NCBI GenBank assembly: GCA_014763895.1
Contig: JACXUM010000001.1
Location: 122,024-186,023, forward strand
Direction of reading: 5' to 3'
DNA: 64,000 nt
DNA from: Campylobacterales bacterium
GTDB lineage: Bacteria; Campylobacterota; Campylobacteria; Campylobacterales; Sulfurovaceae
The notes under the pieces were generated by a model. The model did not search any database. It was not told where the DNA came from and worked only from the letters and a program-made list of their open reading frames with translations. Positions 37,523 through 46,818 of this stretch are shown here, piece after piece. Position numbers and translations under genes: made by a program. Numbering within the stretch: the first letter of the stretch is position 1; every line of letters starts with the position of its first letter.

Positions 37523-38731
37523 GTGAACTACTGGAAGGTTTTTCTTTTTTTTATTTCTCTGTCTAATTTTGTATTTGCGTCGCTCAATACACTTCAAAGC
37601 GTCAAAGTGCAAAATGGTGAACTCCAATTGTTTTTTGCCCAGCCGGTTGCAAAAAAAGATGTTCGCCAGTTTACGCTTGACAAACCGTATCGAAAAGTCT
37701 TTGATATTAAGAATACTAAACTTTCTTCTGGTGATCCAAAAAAGAGTTTGAGCGGTTATGCCAGAAACATCGTCAGGATATCGCAGTATCAAAAAGATAG
37801 CGTACGGTTGGTTATCGAAAGCGGTAAACCGTTTCAATGCAATGCGTATCAGCCTATGTTTTCCCGTAGTGCCTATTTTATACCATTACCAAAATCATCG
37901 GTTTCATCCCGTCAAGAGAGTGCCAAAACTAAACGCAGAGCTGTACCAAAAGTTGTAAAATCGGCTCCGAGTGAACCCAAAAGCGGTTTTTTAGACTCTA
38001 TCTTTGGCGGAAAACCAGCTTCTAAAAGTTCACATCATGAGGTAATCGTTATAGATCCGGGGCATGGAGGGATAGATTCAGGTGCTTTGGGCGGCGGCAA
38101 AAAAGAGAAAGATTTGGTATTGATGATATCTAAAAAATTGGCCAAGGAACTCAAAAAACGCGGCCATGTCGTCTACCTGACGCGAGGTACGGATATTTTT
38201 TTGAAATTGCCGCAGAGAACGAAGATCGCGGACAGTAAGCATGCAAAAGTATTCGTCTCTGTCCATGCCAACTCTTCACCAAGCAGAAAGTATGACAATA
38301 AATTTAATGGTATTGAAACCTTCTTCCTTCAAAATACCAGAGATGAACGTTCCCAGCGTGTTGCGGCAAGGGAGAACGAAGCAGTTCTCAAAGGTACGGA
38401 TAATTTAAGCAAGAACGTGATCCTTGATTCGGTGCTTTCAGGCCCAAAAATCGTAGAGTCTCATAAGCTTGCCATTGATGTACAAAGAAAAATTTTAAAT
38501 AATGTGCGCAGCCGTTTTGGCGGTGTCAAGGACGGTGGGGTGAGAAGCGCGCCGTTTTGGGTACTTGTGGGGGCAAGCAGGCCCTCTATCCTTGTAGAAG
38601 TAGGGTATATTTCCCATCCGGTTGAGCGTAAGCAGCTCTTTACTCCGCGCTATCAGGACCTCATAGCCAAAGGTATCGCAGAAGGTATCGATCAGTATCT
38701 TGCCAACCGTAAGAGAGAGATCGATTTATAA
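37523..38731 (+). CDS. amiC: N-acetylmuramoyl-L-alanine amidase (AMIN + Amidase_3)
   Basis: A 402-residue exported amidase. A signal peptide is followed by an AMIN domain (about residues 25-110), a Ser/Lys/Pro linker, and the zinc amidase domain with VIDPGHGGIDSGALG, SVHANSSPS, and ILVEVGYISHP containing the catalytic Glu. It cleaves septal peptidoglycan to separate daughters and is the likely target of the EnvC-like activator 7 kb upstream (inference). GTG start at 37523. Confidence 0.9.
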   Translation: MNYWKVFLFFISLSNFVFASLNTLQSVKVQNGELQLFFAQPVAKKDVRQFTLDKPYRKVFDIKNTKLSSGDPKKSLSGYARNIVRISQYQKDSVRLVIESGKPFQCNAYQPMFSRSAYFIPLPKSSVSSRQESAKTKRRAVPKVVKSAPSEPKSGFLDSIFGGKPASKSSHHEVIVIDPGHGGIDSGALGGGKKEKDLVLMISKKLAKELKKRGHVVYLTRGTDIFLKLPQRTKIADSKHAKVFVSVHANSSPSRKYDNKFNGIETFFLQNTRDERSQRVAARENEAVLKGTDNLSKNVILDSVLSGPKIVESHKLAIDVQRKILNNVRSRFGGVKDGGVRSAPFWVLVGASRPSILVEVGYISHPVERKQLFTPRYQDLIAKGIAEGIDQYLANRKREIDL

Positions 38732-38748
38732 GAAAATTGAAGATTTTT

Positions 38749-38772
38749 ACCAAAGGTAAAAGCACCTTTGGT
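38749..38772. terminator. Hairpin between convergent amiC and ppa
   Basis: 9-bp perfect stem ACCAAAGGT/ACCTTTGGT with a 6-base loop between the two stop codons. T-tracts on either side are poor, so a bidirectional terminator role is likely but not certain. Confidence 0.5.
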
Positions 38773-38778
38773 TTAGGA

Positions 38779-39297
38779 TTATTTGTAGTTTTTGATCGCT
38801 TTTTCAAGGATCGCTTCAGCAGCAGCTTTATCTTTATATCCTGTTACTTTTACCCATTTGTTCGGCTCAAGCATTTTATAGGTTTCAAAGAAGTTTTTGA
38901 TGCGGTTAAGTGTATGCTCCGGCACATCAGCAAGATCATTGATATTTGCATAAGTCGGGTCTATCTTTGTCGTTGGAACTGCAAGAAGTTTTTCGTCTCC
39001 GCCGCTTTCATCTTCAGTCAACAATACACCGACAAGTCTGCATTTGATCACAGAACCCGCTTGAAGTACATAGTCACAAAGAACCAATACATCCGCCGGA
39101 TCACCGTCATCTGAAAGTGTATTTGGTACAAAACCATAGTTTGCCGGGTAGTGCATCGCAGAATAGAGTACTCTATCTACCATTACAGCACCTGAATCTT
39201 TATCGATTTCATATTTGATATTTGAGTTTAGCGGTACCTCGATGATCGCTTTGACTGCATTGGGGTTTTCACCGTAACCGATTTTTGAAATATCCAT
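38779..39297 (-). CDS. ppa: Inorganic pyrophosphatase
   Basis: A 172-residue family I soluble pyrophosphatase. The signature DDGDPADVLVL with its metal-binding Asp residues, YEIDKDSGAVMVDRVLY and HYPANYGFVP are all present. The start at 39297 has GGAGAAAC upstream; the frame extends 26 residues further but those are untypical. Confidence 0.96.
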   Translation of the reverse strand: MDISKIGYGENPNAVKAIIEVPLNSNIKYEIDKDSGAVMVDRVLYSAMHYPANYGFVPNTLSDDGDPADVLVLCDYVLQAGSVIKCRLVGVLLTEDESGGDEKLLAVPTTKIDPTYANINDLADVPEHTLNRIKNFFETYKMLEPNKWVKVTGYKDKAAAEAILEKAIKNYK

Positions 39298-39392
39298 AAT
39301 CTGTTTCTCCGTACTAAATTTTTGAAATACTAACATAAATATATTAAATACCTTGCCAAATCGTGATACGATCATTTAAAAGAGGGGTTAGA

Positions 39393-39440
39393 ATGAAAAA
39401 AGTATGTTTTGTGAAGTCGCGATCATATGATCATAGATAA
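39393..39440 (+). other. Orphan ribosome site and 15-codon mini-ORF
   Basis: AGAGGGGTTAGA precedes an ATG that opens only 15 codons (MKKVCFVKSRSYDHR). It lies between the 5' end of ppa and the 3' end of the MFS gene, both on the other strand. The strong start signal with no gene behind it suggests the truncated front of a lost gene, or a leader peptide. Confidence 0.3.
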
Positions 39441-40615
39441 CGTTTTTTAAACCAGAGAAAATAGAAAGCAGTCCATAAAAATCCTACACCAAGCAGAGTG
39501 GTGATACTTTCAAGCGAGAGACCCCATTTCGCGCTATAGCCGATGAAAAGCGCGGTTATAACGTTTGATAGCATGAAGAACATATCATTATAGGAGATGA
39601 TACGTCCCAAAAAATGCTTATCGGTTTCTTCCTGGATCAGAAGATAGGTATAGGACCAGAGCGTAGTGGTAAAGAAGCCTGTGGCAAACATGGCAGCAAG
39701 GCTCCAGTAAAAATCAAATTCAAGCAAAGCCCAGAGAATGATTGCCGATCCTTGCAGGATGAAAAAATAGGGAAGCGTTTCCTTGCTGATCCAGCGTCCT
39801 ATGAAAAATGGTCCTATCATCAGGGCAAATGCCCGGGTTGCATTGATCCAACCAATCGCAAGGGGAACAGCGATGATCTCTTTGTATCTAAAGTCAGCCA
39901 GAAGTGTGACCAATGCATCAAAACTGGTTAGTCCAAGAGAAGCATGGATCAGGATAAGATGCAGGATCTTTTTTTGACTGATCAGGTATTGAAACCCTTT
40001 GGTAAACATTTGCCAGTTAGAATCGGTATGCACGGTTTTGGATAATGAAAGGTGTAATCCAAAAAGAAGGATAACAGCTATACTGTAGAGTATCGCATCA
40101 GTTAAAAATGCCGCATCGTATCCCATAAAGTGGGTTGCCATTCCTCCTACTGCCATTCCCGAAGCATAGCTTAATGACCAGATGATCGAGTGTATCTCGT
40201 TGGTGTTTTTGAGCATTTTCCCCTCCAATAGCTTCGGAAAGAGCGTCATTTCGGCTGAAAAGAGCATGGAAGCTGCGGTTGAACGGATAAAAATGATGAT
40301 CATCAAGATCCATACCTGTGAGAGAGAATCGATGCTTATAAAGAAGAGAGTCATCGAAATTTCGATGATGAGTAATGTAAACATAAGCTTTTTAAAATCA
40401 ATCCTGTCGATGACAATGCCGATAATTGGAGCTAATAGTACGGCAGGCAGCATGTTCATCGCTGCAATGAGTGCAATGGTCATCTCATCGGCCCCAAAGT
40501 CAACCAGCATCGAAAAAATGGCAACTTGTGAGAACCAGGTCCCAAAATAGGAGATGATCTGGATCAGGGAGAGCCGTCTGACAACAGGATGTTTAAGCGT
40601 TTCTAAATAGGTCAT
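39431..40615 (-). CDS. MFS transporter (putative exporter)
   Basis: A 394-residue protein with about 12 hydrophobic helices and the MFS pattern in GIVIDRIDFKK after helix 2 (loop 2-3). Closest in general look to MFS_3 enterobactin-exporter-like proteins. Substrate unknown. Its start overlaps the stop of the upstream CinA-like gene in ATGA, so they are co-translated. Confidence 0.8.
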   Translation of the reverse strand: MTYLETLKHPVVRRLSLIQIISYFGTWFSQVAIFSMLVDFGADEMTIALIAAMNMLPAVLLAPIIGIVIDRIDFKKLMFTLLIIEISMTLFFISIDSLSQVWILMIIIFIRSTAASMLFSAEMTLFPKLLEGKMLKNTNEIHSIIWSLSYASGMAVGGMATHFMGYDAAFLTDAILYSIAVILLFGLHLSLSKTVHTDSNWQMFTKGFQYLISQKKILHLILIHASLGLTSFDALVTLLADFRYKEIIAVPLAIGWINATRAFALMIGPFFIGRWISKETLPYFFILQGSAIILWALLEFDFYWSLAAMFATGFFTTTLWSYTYLLIQEETDKHFLGRIISYNDMFFMLSNVITALFIGYSAKWGLSLESITTLLGVGFLWTAFYFLWFKKRYL

Positions 40616-41379
40616 TTTGCCGAAGTTTCATTAGACTCATCGTAAAGTCCGTAAGGAATATGTTTTTTCTCAAGGAGTTGAATATACATATCAAATGCTC
40701 TCTTGGCCAGTTCATTATCGTATGATGCGACTGATATCGTAACACGCCAGCCGTCAGTATAGAGTTTTGGCAAAGAGGAGAACTCCACCTCTTTTGGCAT
40801 CTGTTCCATGATTTCAATAAATTCATTTTCCCTACAGAGTGCCGTTAGCGTATAGCGATGGTAGATTTGATTTTGAGGGAAGAGATGGCTCAGTATCTCT
40901 TTGACCATGGGATGGCTCATCTCGGGGAACCCAGGCATAAAAAAGTAGCGTTCATCCAGTGAAAAGGCCGGCATGTTATTGATAGGGTTATAAAGAAGCT
41001 TGGCTCCTTTTGGTAACTCTGCCATGCGAACAGAATGAGGATAGGCACGTTCGCCCAGTGTATCTACAATGATCTGTCTGGCTTCTTCATGGACGATCAG
41101 TTTTCCGTCTCGAAGGGCAATAGCGGCACATTTTCTTGTATGATCATCAGGAGTGGAGCCGATACCTCCAAAACTGAACAGTACGCTGTTTGGCAACGAA
41201 GCGATGAATTTGATGGTCTGAATGATCAGGGCAGGATCATCTTCAATGATGAAAGAGCCAGTAAGTTTGAGACCCTTTTGTGAGAGGATATCGGTTAGAA
41301 AGTCAAAATGCCTGTCCTCACGTCTTCTGTTGAGTATCTCGGTACCGATGATGAGGGCAAAGAACTTGGGTTGGGACAT
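40612..41379 (-). CDS. CinA/MoaB-like molybdopterin-binding domain protein
   Basis: A 255-residue protein with the MoCF/CinA N-terminal fold: ALIIGTEILNRRRED, LFSFGGIGSTPDDHTRKC (the GGhGsTpDD motif), NNMPAFSLDERYFFMPGFP. It lacks the C-terminal nicotinamide-nucleotide amidohydrolase domain of full CinA, resembling the short YfaY-like forms. The start 41379 has AGGAGCC upstream. Function is uncertain. Confidence 0.8.
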   Translation of the reverse strand: MSQPKFFALIIGTEILNRRREDRHFDFLTDILSQKGLKLTGSFIIEDDPALIIQTIKFIASLPNSVLFSFGGIGSTPDDHTRKCAAIALRDGKLIVHEEARQIIVDTLGERAYPHSVRMAELPKGAKLLYNPINNMPAFSLDERYFFMPGFPEMSHPMVKEILSHLFPQNQIYHRYTLTALCRENEFIEIMEQMPKEVEFSSLPKLYTDGWRVTISVASYDNELAKRAFDMYIQLLEKKHIPYGLYDESNETSAK

Positions 41380-41403
41380 TTGTAGGCTCCTTTTGTCGGA
41401 GGT

Positions 41404-41409
41404 ATTATA
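41404..41409 (-). promoter_or_regulatory. Putative -10 box for the CinA-like/MFS pair
   Basis: TATAAT on the minus strand in TTGTATAATACC, 25 bases upstream of the CinA-like start. Confidence 0.45.
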
Positions 41410-41558
41410 CAAGAGTTAAAATAAATACTCTCCTCGTTTTATCTCAGGAGAGACGGTAAAAGTATAATGTCTAAAGGATGGTAAATATCACTTTGGTAAA
41501 TAGTTTAACTTGCTTCCGCATGTTATGTAGGAAAACAAAACGGGCAATATAGAAGATA

Positions 41559-42746
41559 TTACTCTTCTATATAGTTTTTGAGTTTTCTGCCCACTTTTGG
41601 ATGTTTCAGTTTCTTGATCGCTGAACTTTCTATCTGGCGGACACGTTCACGTGTAACATTGAGCTCTTTACCGATCTCTTCAAGCGTTCTGTCACTCTCG
41701 TCATCAAGCAGACCAAAGCGCATTCTGATAACGGCTTTTTCTCTCTCGTTGAGTTGGTCAAGCACATCATCGATCTGGCTGTTAAGGTCGTCTTTGAGGA
41801 CAACATCAGTCGGGCTGAGTGTCGTCTTGTCTTCGATAAAGTCACCGAATCTTCCGTCATCCTCATCACCAACCGGCGTCTCGAGGCTGACCGGTTCTTT
41901 GGTGATCTTGATAACATTCTTCACTTTATCAACCGAAAGGCCGACCTCTTTTGCGATCGTATCAAGATCAGGCTCTTTTCCTGTTTCTTGAAGATGTTTT
42001 CTAATGATCTTGTTGATACGGTTGATCGTCTCGATCATATGAATAGGGATACGGATCGTTCTTGCCTGGTCTGCGATCGCACGGCTGATAGCCTGTCGAA
42101 TCCACCATGTTGCATAGGTCGAGAACTTATAACCTTTTTCATACTCGAACTTGTCAACGGCTTTCATCAGACCGATATTCCCTTCCTGGATCAGATCAAG
42201 GAAGGGCAATCCTCTGTTGGTATAACGTTTTGCGATCGAAACAACAAGTCTGAGGTTGGATTTTGCCATACGTGTTTTGGCCTTTTCACTGATCGCTTTA
42301 CCTTGACGGATCTGGTTGAGAACCTCTTCAAGCTTCTCTTCGCTCAGGTCAAACCCGCCTTTACTCGCTTCCCTGGTCTCAAAAAGTTTTTTGATCTCAA
42401 CGTAAGTGCTTACCATCGTGGTTTCAGGTACGGCATTGATGATATCATCTTTATCCATATTGATGATGTTGCTGAGGATCTTTTGGTGATTCTTTTGCAA
42501 TGTTTCATTGAAAAGCGGGAGCTTATACTCCAAGCGTTTGAGCTCTTTTTCAAAGCTGTCATCTGAACGAAGAGCCGTTTCCATGGCCTTAACCAATTCG
42601 TTGATCAGTTTGCTTGTCGGTCCAAGATCAAGCAGGGCATCTTTGAGCTGTTCTTTTTTGAAAGCCACTTTGAGACGCTCATGCAGGATCACGACTTCAT
42701 CGGTCTCGGTCTCAAGGATTTTATAGAGTTCATCACGTGCTTTCAT
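41559..42746 (-). pseudogene. rpoD: RpoD (sigma-70), downstream part in a shifted frame
   Basis: This frame holds sigma regions 2, 3 and 4: [50 protein letters not shown], the [14 protein letters not shown] segment, and [20 protein letters not shown]. It ends normally. The frame is open upstream past the ATG at 42746 as far as 42857 ([17 protein letters not shown]..., then a predicted helix to MKARDEL), where it meets the other frame. An ATG at 42746 has no good ribosome site, so on its own this part might be poorly translated. Marked as broken with the segment upstream; see the linked finding. Confidence 0.85.
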
Positions 42747-42784
42747 CCACTCTTTTTTAGCTTTTTCAAGCTGCTTAAAGCTGT

Positions 42785-43201
42785 CTATGACCTGTTGAAC
42801 CCTTTTATCGTTCTTGGGAGCTTTTTCTTCGTTTTCTTCGTTTTCTTCGTTTTCTTCCCCATTTCACGAAGGTACATCCTTACTGGGCTGTCTGAACGGC
42901 TCCATTCAAGCAGTTCTTTTTCTTTATGCAGGTCAAATTCATCGTCTGCGCTAGATTCCGAAAGTTTTTTACGGTCATCAATTTTCTTTTTAGCTTCTCG
43001 TTCAGTGATATATTTGGCATGTTCGGAAGCAGAAATGATCTCGACTTTAGCATCTTCAGCCAGTTTTTGAATTTTCTTTGCCTGTGCAGCAGTGATCTGT
43101 TTGTTGAATTCTTTAGCGATGTTCTCAAGTGTGATGACATCGCCTTTTTTCTTGGTGGCAAAAAGTGTTTCTACGTTTTTCATACCGTCTTTGGCTGACA
43201 T
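42785..43201 (-). pseudogene. rpoD: RpoD (sigma-70), N-terminal part, out of frame with the rest
   Basis: The start and region 1.1 look normal (MSAKDGMKNVETLFATKKKG, then HAKYITEREAKKK), leading into region 1.2 at [13 protein letters not shown] (residues 103-115). After that the frame reads a [12 protein letters not shown] artefact and stops. The reading that would continue correctly is one frame away. Between MYLREMG and the acidic EEN repeat, the usual remainder of region 1.2 (the LLTxEEExxLAxxIE part) and its following variable segment are missing, roughly 70 residues by comparison with the usual length of about 600-680 in this group. Confidence 0.85.
42831..42857 (+). repeat. Three tandem 9-bp repeats at the rpoD break
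   Basis: GTTTTCTTC occurs three times in perfect tandem, with a fourth imperfect copy before it. On the coding strand each unit reads GAAGAAAAC (Glu-Glu-Asn in the correct frame). The frame break lies in the CCCC that follows at 42857-42860. Confidence 0.9.
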
Positions 43202-43253
43202 GGAGATCCTTGATTGGTGTTGGAGTTATATTGCTAAGAAATATTTAAGGTGG

Positions 43254-43259
43254 ATTATA
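43254..43259 (-). promoter_or_regulatory. Putative -10 box for rpoD
   Basis: TATAAT on the minus strand in CGGTATAATCC, 53 bases upstream of the rpoD ATG. A divergent leuD promoter lies 54 bases away. Confidence 0.45.
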
Positions 43260-43312
43260 CCGAAATTTTTTTAGATAGGGAAGAGCAGTTTGATAAATTT
43301 TATTTTTTCGGC

Positions 43313-43318
43313 TATAAT
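43313..43318 (+). promoter_or_regulatory. Putative -10 box for leuD-leuB
   Basis: TATAAT in CGGCTATAATCGCGG, 55 bases before the leuD start, preceded by a T-tract. Confidence 0.5.
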
Positions 43319-43372
43319 CGCGGAAAAATTTTTGCTTCTTCAAAAAAGAAAATCAAATAAAAAGGAACAGCT

Positions 43373-43870
43373 TTGCAAGGTAAAGTTTGGAAATTTGGCG
43401 ATAACATCGATACCGATTTGATCATCGCAGCAAGATATCTTAATACGAGTGAACCGAGTGCATTGGCAAAACACGTGATGGAAGATGCAGACCCTGAGTT
43501 TGTTTCAAAAATGAAGGAAGGCGATATCATCGTGGCCGGAGAGAACTTCGGCTGCGGTTCAAGCCGTGAGCATGCGCCTATCGCACTCAAAGCAGCTGGT
43601 ATCAGTGCGGTTATTGCACCGACTTTTGCGCGAATCTTCTATAGAAATGCATTCAATATGGGACTTCCGATCTTTGAACTTAAAGAAGCTGAAGAGATCA
43701 ATGAAGGCGATGTGGTACGCATTGATATGAATGCGGGTGAAGTCATCAATGTGACCCAGGCAAAAACCTATAAATTTGTTCCGATCCCTGAGTTTATGCA
43801 GGAGCTTGTCAATGCAGGCGGATTGATAGAGTTTGCAAAAAAAGAAATCAAAAACCAAGCAAAGGCTTAA
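43373..43870 (+). CDS. leuD: 3-Isopropylmalate dehydratase small subunit
   Basis: A 165-residue aconitase-type small subunit. [18 protein letters not shown] and the substrate loop [14 protein letters not shown] are diagnostic. With LeuC (not in the window) it isomerises isopropylmalate in leucine synthesis. TTG start at 43373 with AAAGGAACAG upstream. leuB starts 4 bases after the stop. Confidence 0.95.
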   Translation: MQGKVWKFGDNIDTDLIIAARYLNTSEPSALAKHVMEDADPEFVSKMKEGDIIVAGENFGCGSSREHAPIALKAAGISAVIAPTFARIFYRNAFNMGLPIFELKEAEEINEGDVVRIDMNAGEVINVTQAKTYKFVPIPEFMQELVNAGGLIEFAKKEIKNQAKA

Positions 43871-43874
43871 GTAT

Positions 43875-44942
43875 ATGAAAAGTTACAAAATAGGTATCAT
43901 TAAAGGTGACGGTATCGGTCCTGAGATTATTGATGAAGCGATCAAGGTACTTGATGCAATATCAGTAAAACAGGGATTCAACCTCAAATATGAAGAGATG
44001 CTTTTGGGTGGTGCTGCGATCGATGAGACAGGCGTACCTCTTCCTGATGAGACGATCCAAGGGGTTAAAAAATGTGATGCCGTTCTTTTTGGTGCTATCG
44101 GTGGCCCAAAATGGGATAAGCTGGAAAGACACCTAAGACCTGAGACGGGTCTCTTGGGTCTTAGAAAAGAGATGGGTACGTTTGCAAATCTCCGTCCGGC
44201 AATGGTATATGATGAACTTGTGAACGCATCTTCATTGAAACCTGAAGTGATTAAAGGGGTAGATATCATGGTGGTCCGTGAACTTACCGGCGGTATCTAT
44301 TTTGGTCAGCCAAGAGCGATTGAAGAAGACAGAGCCTACAATACAATGGTTTATACACGTGAAGAGGTTGAGCGTATCGCTGTGGTCGCATTTGAGATCG
44401 CTATGAAGCGTAACAAGCGTATCTGTTCAGTTGATAAGGCCAACGTACTTGAAGTAAGCCATTTCTGGAGAGATATCGTTGAAGAGGTAGCAAAAAACTA
44501 TCCGGAAGTAGAACTTTCGCATATGTATGTGGATAATGCTGCAATGCAGCTAATCCGTGCGCCAAAACAGTTTGATGTCATTCTGACAGGAAATATCTTC
44601 GGTGATATTCTTTCGGATGCGGCAAGCATGTTAAGCGGTTCGATCGGCCTTTTGCCAAGTGCAAGTACGGGCAAAGGCGTAGGGCTTTTCGAACCGATAC
44701 ACGGTTCGGCACCGGATATTGCCGGACAAGGGATCGCAAACCCGCTTGCAACGATCTCAAGTGCAAGCATGATGCTTCGTTATGCATTGGGCGAGAGCAA
44801 AGCCGCTGACAAGATCGATGAAGCGATCAAGAGAGCGCTTAGCGAAGGGTATAGAACAGGCGATATCGGTGATTATGATGCGAAAGAGATCTGTACGTGC
44901 AGCCAGATGGGTGATATTATCGCTGATTACGCGAGCAGATAA
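43875..44942 (+). CDS. leuB: 3-Isopropylmalate dehydrogenase
   Basis: A 355-residue NAD-dependent decarboxylating dehydrogenase. It begins [15 protein letters not shown], has [13 protein letters not shown] with the substrate-binding Arg residues, [11 protein letters not shown], and [21 protein letters not shown] [12 protein letters not shown]. The start 43875 is preferred over an in-frame upstream start inside leuD. A long hairpin follows its stop. Confidence 0.96.
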   Translation: MKSYKIGIIKGDGIGPEIIDEAIKVLDAISVKQGFNLKYEEMLLGGAAIDETGVPLPDETIQGVKKCDAVLFGAIGGPKWDKLERHLRPETGLLGLRKEMGTFANLRPAMVYDELVNASSLKPEVIKGVDIMVVRELTGGIYFGQPRAIEEDRAYNTMVYTREEVERIAVVAFEIAMKRNKRICSVDKANVLEVSHFWRDIVEEVAKNYPEVELSHMYVDNAAMQLIRAPKQFDVILTGNIFGDILSDAASMLSGSIGLLPSASTGKGVGLFEPIHGSAPDIAGQGIANPLATISSASMMLRYALGESKAADKIDEAIKRALSEGYRTGDIGDYDAKEICTCSQMGDIIADYASR

Positions 44943-44964
44943 AAAGCGCTTTATTTTAAATCTT

Positions 44965-44996
44965 GAATTTCTATGCTTGGTTAAGTATAGAAATTC
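44965..44996 (+). terminator. Long hairpin after leuB
   Basis: 14-bp stem with one G-U pair (GAATTTCTATGCTT with AAGTATAGAAATTC) and a GGTT tetraloop, 22 bases after the leuB stop. It lacks a clean T-tract, so it may stabilise the 3' end as well as terminate. Confidence 0.6.
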
Positions 44997-45027
44997 ATCT
45001 TACTTCGAATGATATGAAAGGGATATC

Positions 45028-46188
45028 ATGCCCACTATCACCTCTTTTCCTCATTTTTTTGCAAAAACCCCCATCCAAACAGTACAACAGATCCAAAAAA
45101 TCACTGAGTATTTAAAAGACCATTATCATGGCAAATGTTATGTTGTCGGAGGAGCAGTCAGAGACAGATTGCTCGGAAGAGAATGTCAGGATTACGATAT
45201 CGAATGTTTTGGGGTAAGCCCCCAGATATTTGAAAAAGCGATGCATGAACTCGGTGCCCAGGGAGTCGGTAAAAGTTTTTTTGTCTATAAGTTGGGAGGT
45301 GTGGATATCTCATTGCCAAGAAGCGAGAAGAAAATCGGTGTAGGGCATAGAGGATTTGAAGTTATGCTTGCTAGTGATGAAAAAGAGGCTTCAAGACGCA
45401 GAGACTTTACGATCAATGCGTTGATGTATGATATCGAGAATAAGCAAATACTTGATTTTTGGAACGGATTGAAGCATTTGGACCAGAAAATTCTTGCCGT
45501 TGTTGATGAAAAGACATTTTCAGATGACAGTCTAAGGGTGCTGCGAGCGATGCAGTTTGCTTCGCGTCTTGGGTTTAAAGTTGAGAAAAAAAGCTGCCGT
45601 CTATGTCAGAATATTTCACTGCATGATCTTTCCAAAGAGAGGGTTTTCCTTGAATTTGAAAAAATGTTCAAAAGCCCTTTTTTGCATTATGGACTGTACT
45701 ATTTTTCAGCTCTTGGTATCGCTGAAAAACTTTTAAATATCAAGATAGACAGGAAAGATTTTTTCACGTTGAGCAGAGAGCTGACAAGGGCAGAGGATGT
45801 TTTTGTGGAAGAGTTAAGGCCTTATTATTTTCTTTTTATTGCTAAAAAATATTTGCGATTATCTCCGGAAATTTTAGTAGAGAAATTGGGATTGCCAAAG
45901 ATCTATCTGAAAAAAGTTGGACAACCATCACTACCTTCTCAAGAGCAGATCGATAACAGGTTGATACTGCATTTAGCATTGAAAGAAGGGATTATTTGCT
46001 ATCTTGGCAATTATGATCCAAAGGTTGTTTCTTTTGCAAAAAAACTAGGTGTATGGGATACGCCTTTTAAGCCAAATGTGACCGCAAATGTATTGATGGC
46101 AGAGGGTTTCAGCGGTAAAGCGTTGGGAGAAGAGTTGGGTAAAAGAATTGAGAAAGAGATTGATTCTTTGGTCCAAAAGGGAGTATAA
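45028..46188 (+). CDS. CCA tRNA nucleotidyltransferase/poly(A) polymerase-like protein
   Basis: A 386-residue class II nucleotidyltransferase. The catalytic head is VVGGAVRDRLLGRECQDYDI with the paired Asp residues, then SRRRDFTINALMYD and DSLRVLRAMQFASRLGF. It is likely the tRNA CCA-adding (or CC- or A-adding) enzyme. No C-terminal HD domain is obvious. Exact specificity cannot be read from motifs alone. Confidence 0.85.
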   Translation: MPTITSFPHFFAKTPIQTVQQIQKITEYLKDHYHGKCYVVGGAVRDRLLGRECQDYDIECFGVSPQIFEKAMHELGAQGVGKSFFVYKLGGVDISLPRSEKKIGVGHRGFEVMLASDEKEASRRRDFTINALMYDIENKQILDFWNGLKHLDQKILAVVDEKTFSDDSLRVLRAMQFASRLGFKVEKKSCRLCQNISLHDLSKERVFLEFEKMFKSPFLHYGLYYFSALGIAEKLLNIKIDRKDFFTLSRELTRAEDVFVEELRPYYFLFIAKKYLRLSPEILVEKLGLPKIYLKKVGQPSLPSQEQIDNRLILHLALKEGIICYLGNYDPKVVSFAKKLGVWDTPFKPNVTANVLMAEGFSGKALGEELGKRIEKEIDSLVQKGV

Positions 46189-46217
46189 TAGGTATATTTT
46201 CAAAGAAAGGATGAGGA

Positions 46218-46766
46218 ATGGATAAAACGGTTTTATTGGACATTGCCTCAGATGCGATCAAGGAGTCATTGACCAAGACAAAATTGATCAGCCGAGAAAA
46301 ACTGGTTGAAATATACCCCTGGTTGGAAGAGAAAGGGGCCGTTTTTGTAACCTTAAATGAATTTGGCCATTTGAGGGGATGTATCGGTTCGATCATTGCG
46401 CATCGTCCTTTGATCGATGATGTCATCCACAATGCAAAAGCCGCAGCATTCGATGATCCTAGATTTTATTCCGTTGAGGAGAGTGAGCTTGACAAATTGG
46501 ATATAGAGATATCTTTGCTGACACCTCCCCAAGAAGTTTTTTATGAAAATAAGGAATCTTTGCGTAAGATCATACGGCCGGGAGTTGATGGTGTGATTAT
46601 AAAATTGGGAAACTATCAGGCGACCTATCTTCCTTCGGTATGGGAACAGGTGAGTGATTTTGACTCGTTTTTCGGTTCGCTTTGCCAAAAGGCGGGATTG
46701 TCAGGAGACTGTTTGGATTCCCATCCGGTCGTATACCGTTATCAGGCTGAAAAAATAACGAGATAA
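46218..46766 (+). CDS. AMMECR1 domain protein (second of two)
   Basis: A 182-residue single-domain AMMECR1 protein, with HLRGCIGSIIAHRPL, DDPRFYSVEESEL, VDGVIIKLGNYQATYLPSVW and SLCQKAGL. It aligns along its length with the protein at 16018-16572 (shared RGCIGS, DPRF, ATYLP.VWE, SLCQKA), but they differ at most other positions, so the duplication is old. An AAAGGATGAGG ribosome site precedes the ATG. No Memo-type or radical SAM partner is adjacent. Confidence 0.88.
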   Translation: MDKTVLLDIASDAIKESLTKTKLISREKLVEIYPWLEEKGAVFVTLNEFGHLRGCIGSIIAHRPLIDDVIHNAKAAAFDDPRFYSVEESELDKLDIEISLLTPPQEVFYENKESLRKIIRPGVDGVIIKLGNYQATYLPSVWEQVSDFDSFFGSLCQKAGLSGDCLDSHPVVYRYQAEKITR

Positions 46767-46787
46767 AAACGGGTAATCAAATCATGC

Positions 46788-46793
46788 TATAAT
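46788..46793 (+). promoter_or_regulatory. Putative -10 box for the patatin gene
   Basis: TATAAT in ATGCTATAATCATC, 26 bases before the ATG. Confidence 0.5.
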
Positions 46794-46818
46794 CATCATC
46801 ATTGCTAAAAGGAAGAAG

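Noticed and set aside
41463..41468. TATAAT on the plus strand between the CinA-like gene and rpoD
   Set aside because: No gene, hairpin or terminator follows in that direction, so it is probably chance in AT-rich DNA.
41754..42566. 270-codon plus-strand frame opposite rpoD
   Set aside because: Antisense to strongly conserved sigma regions; no start context and no family resemblance. The minus strand clearly encodes RpoD.
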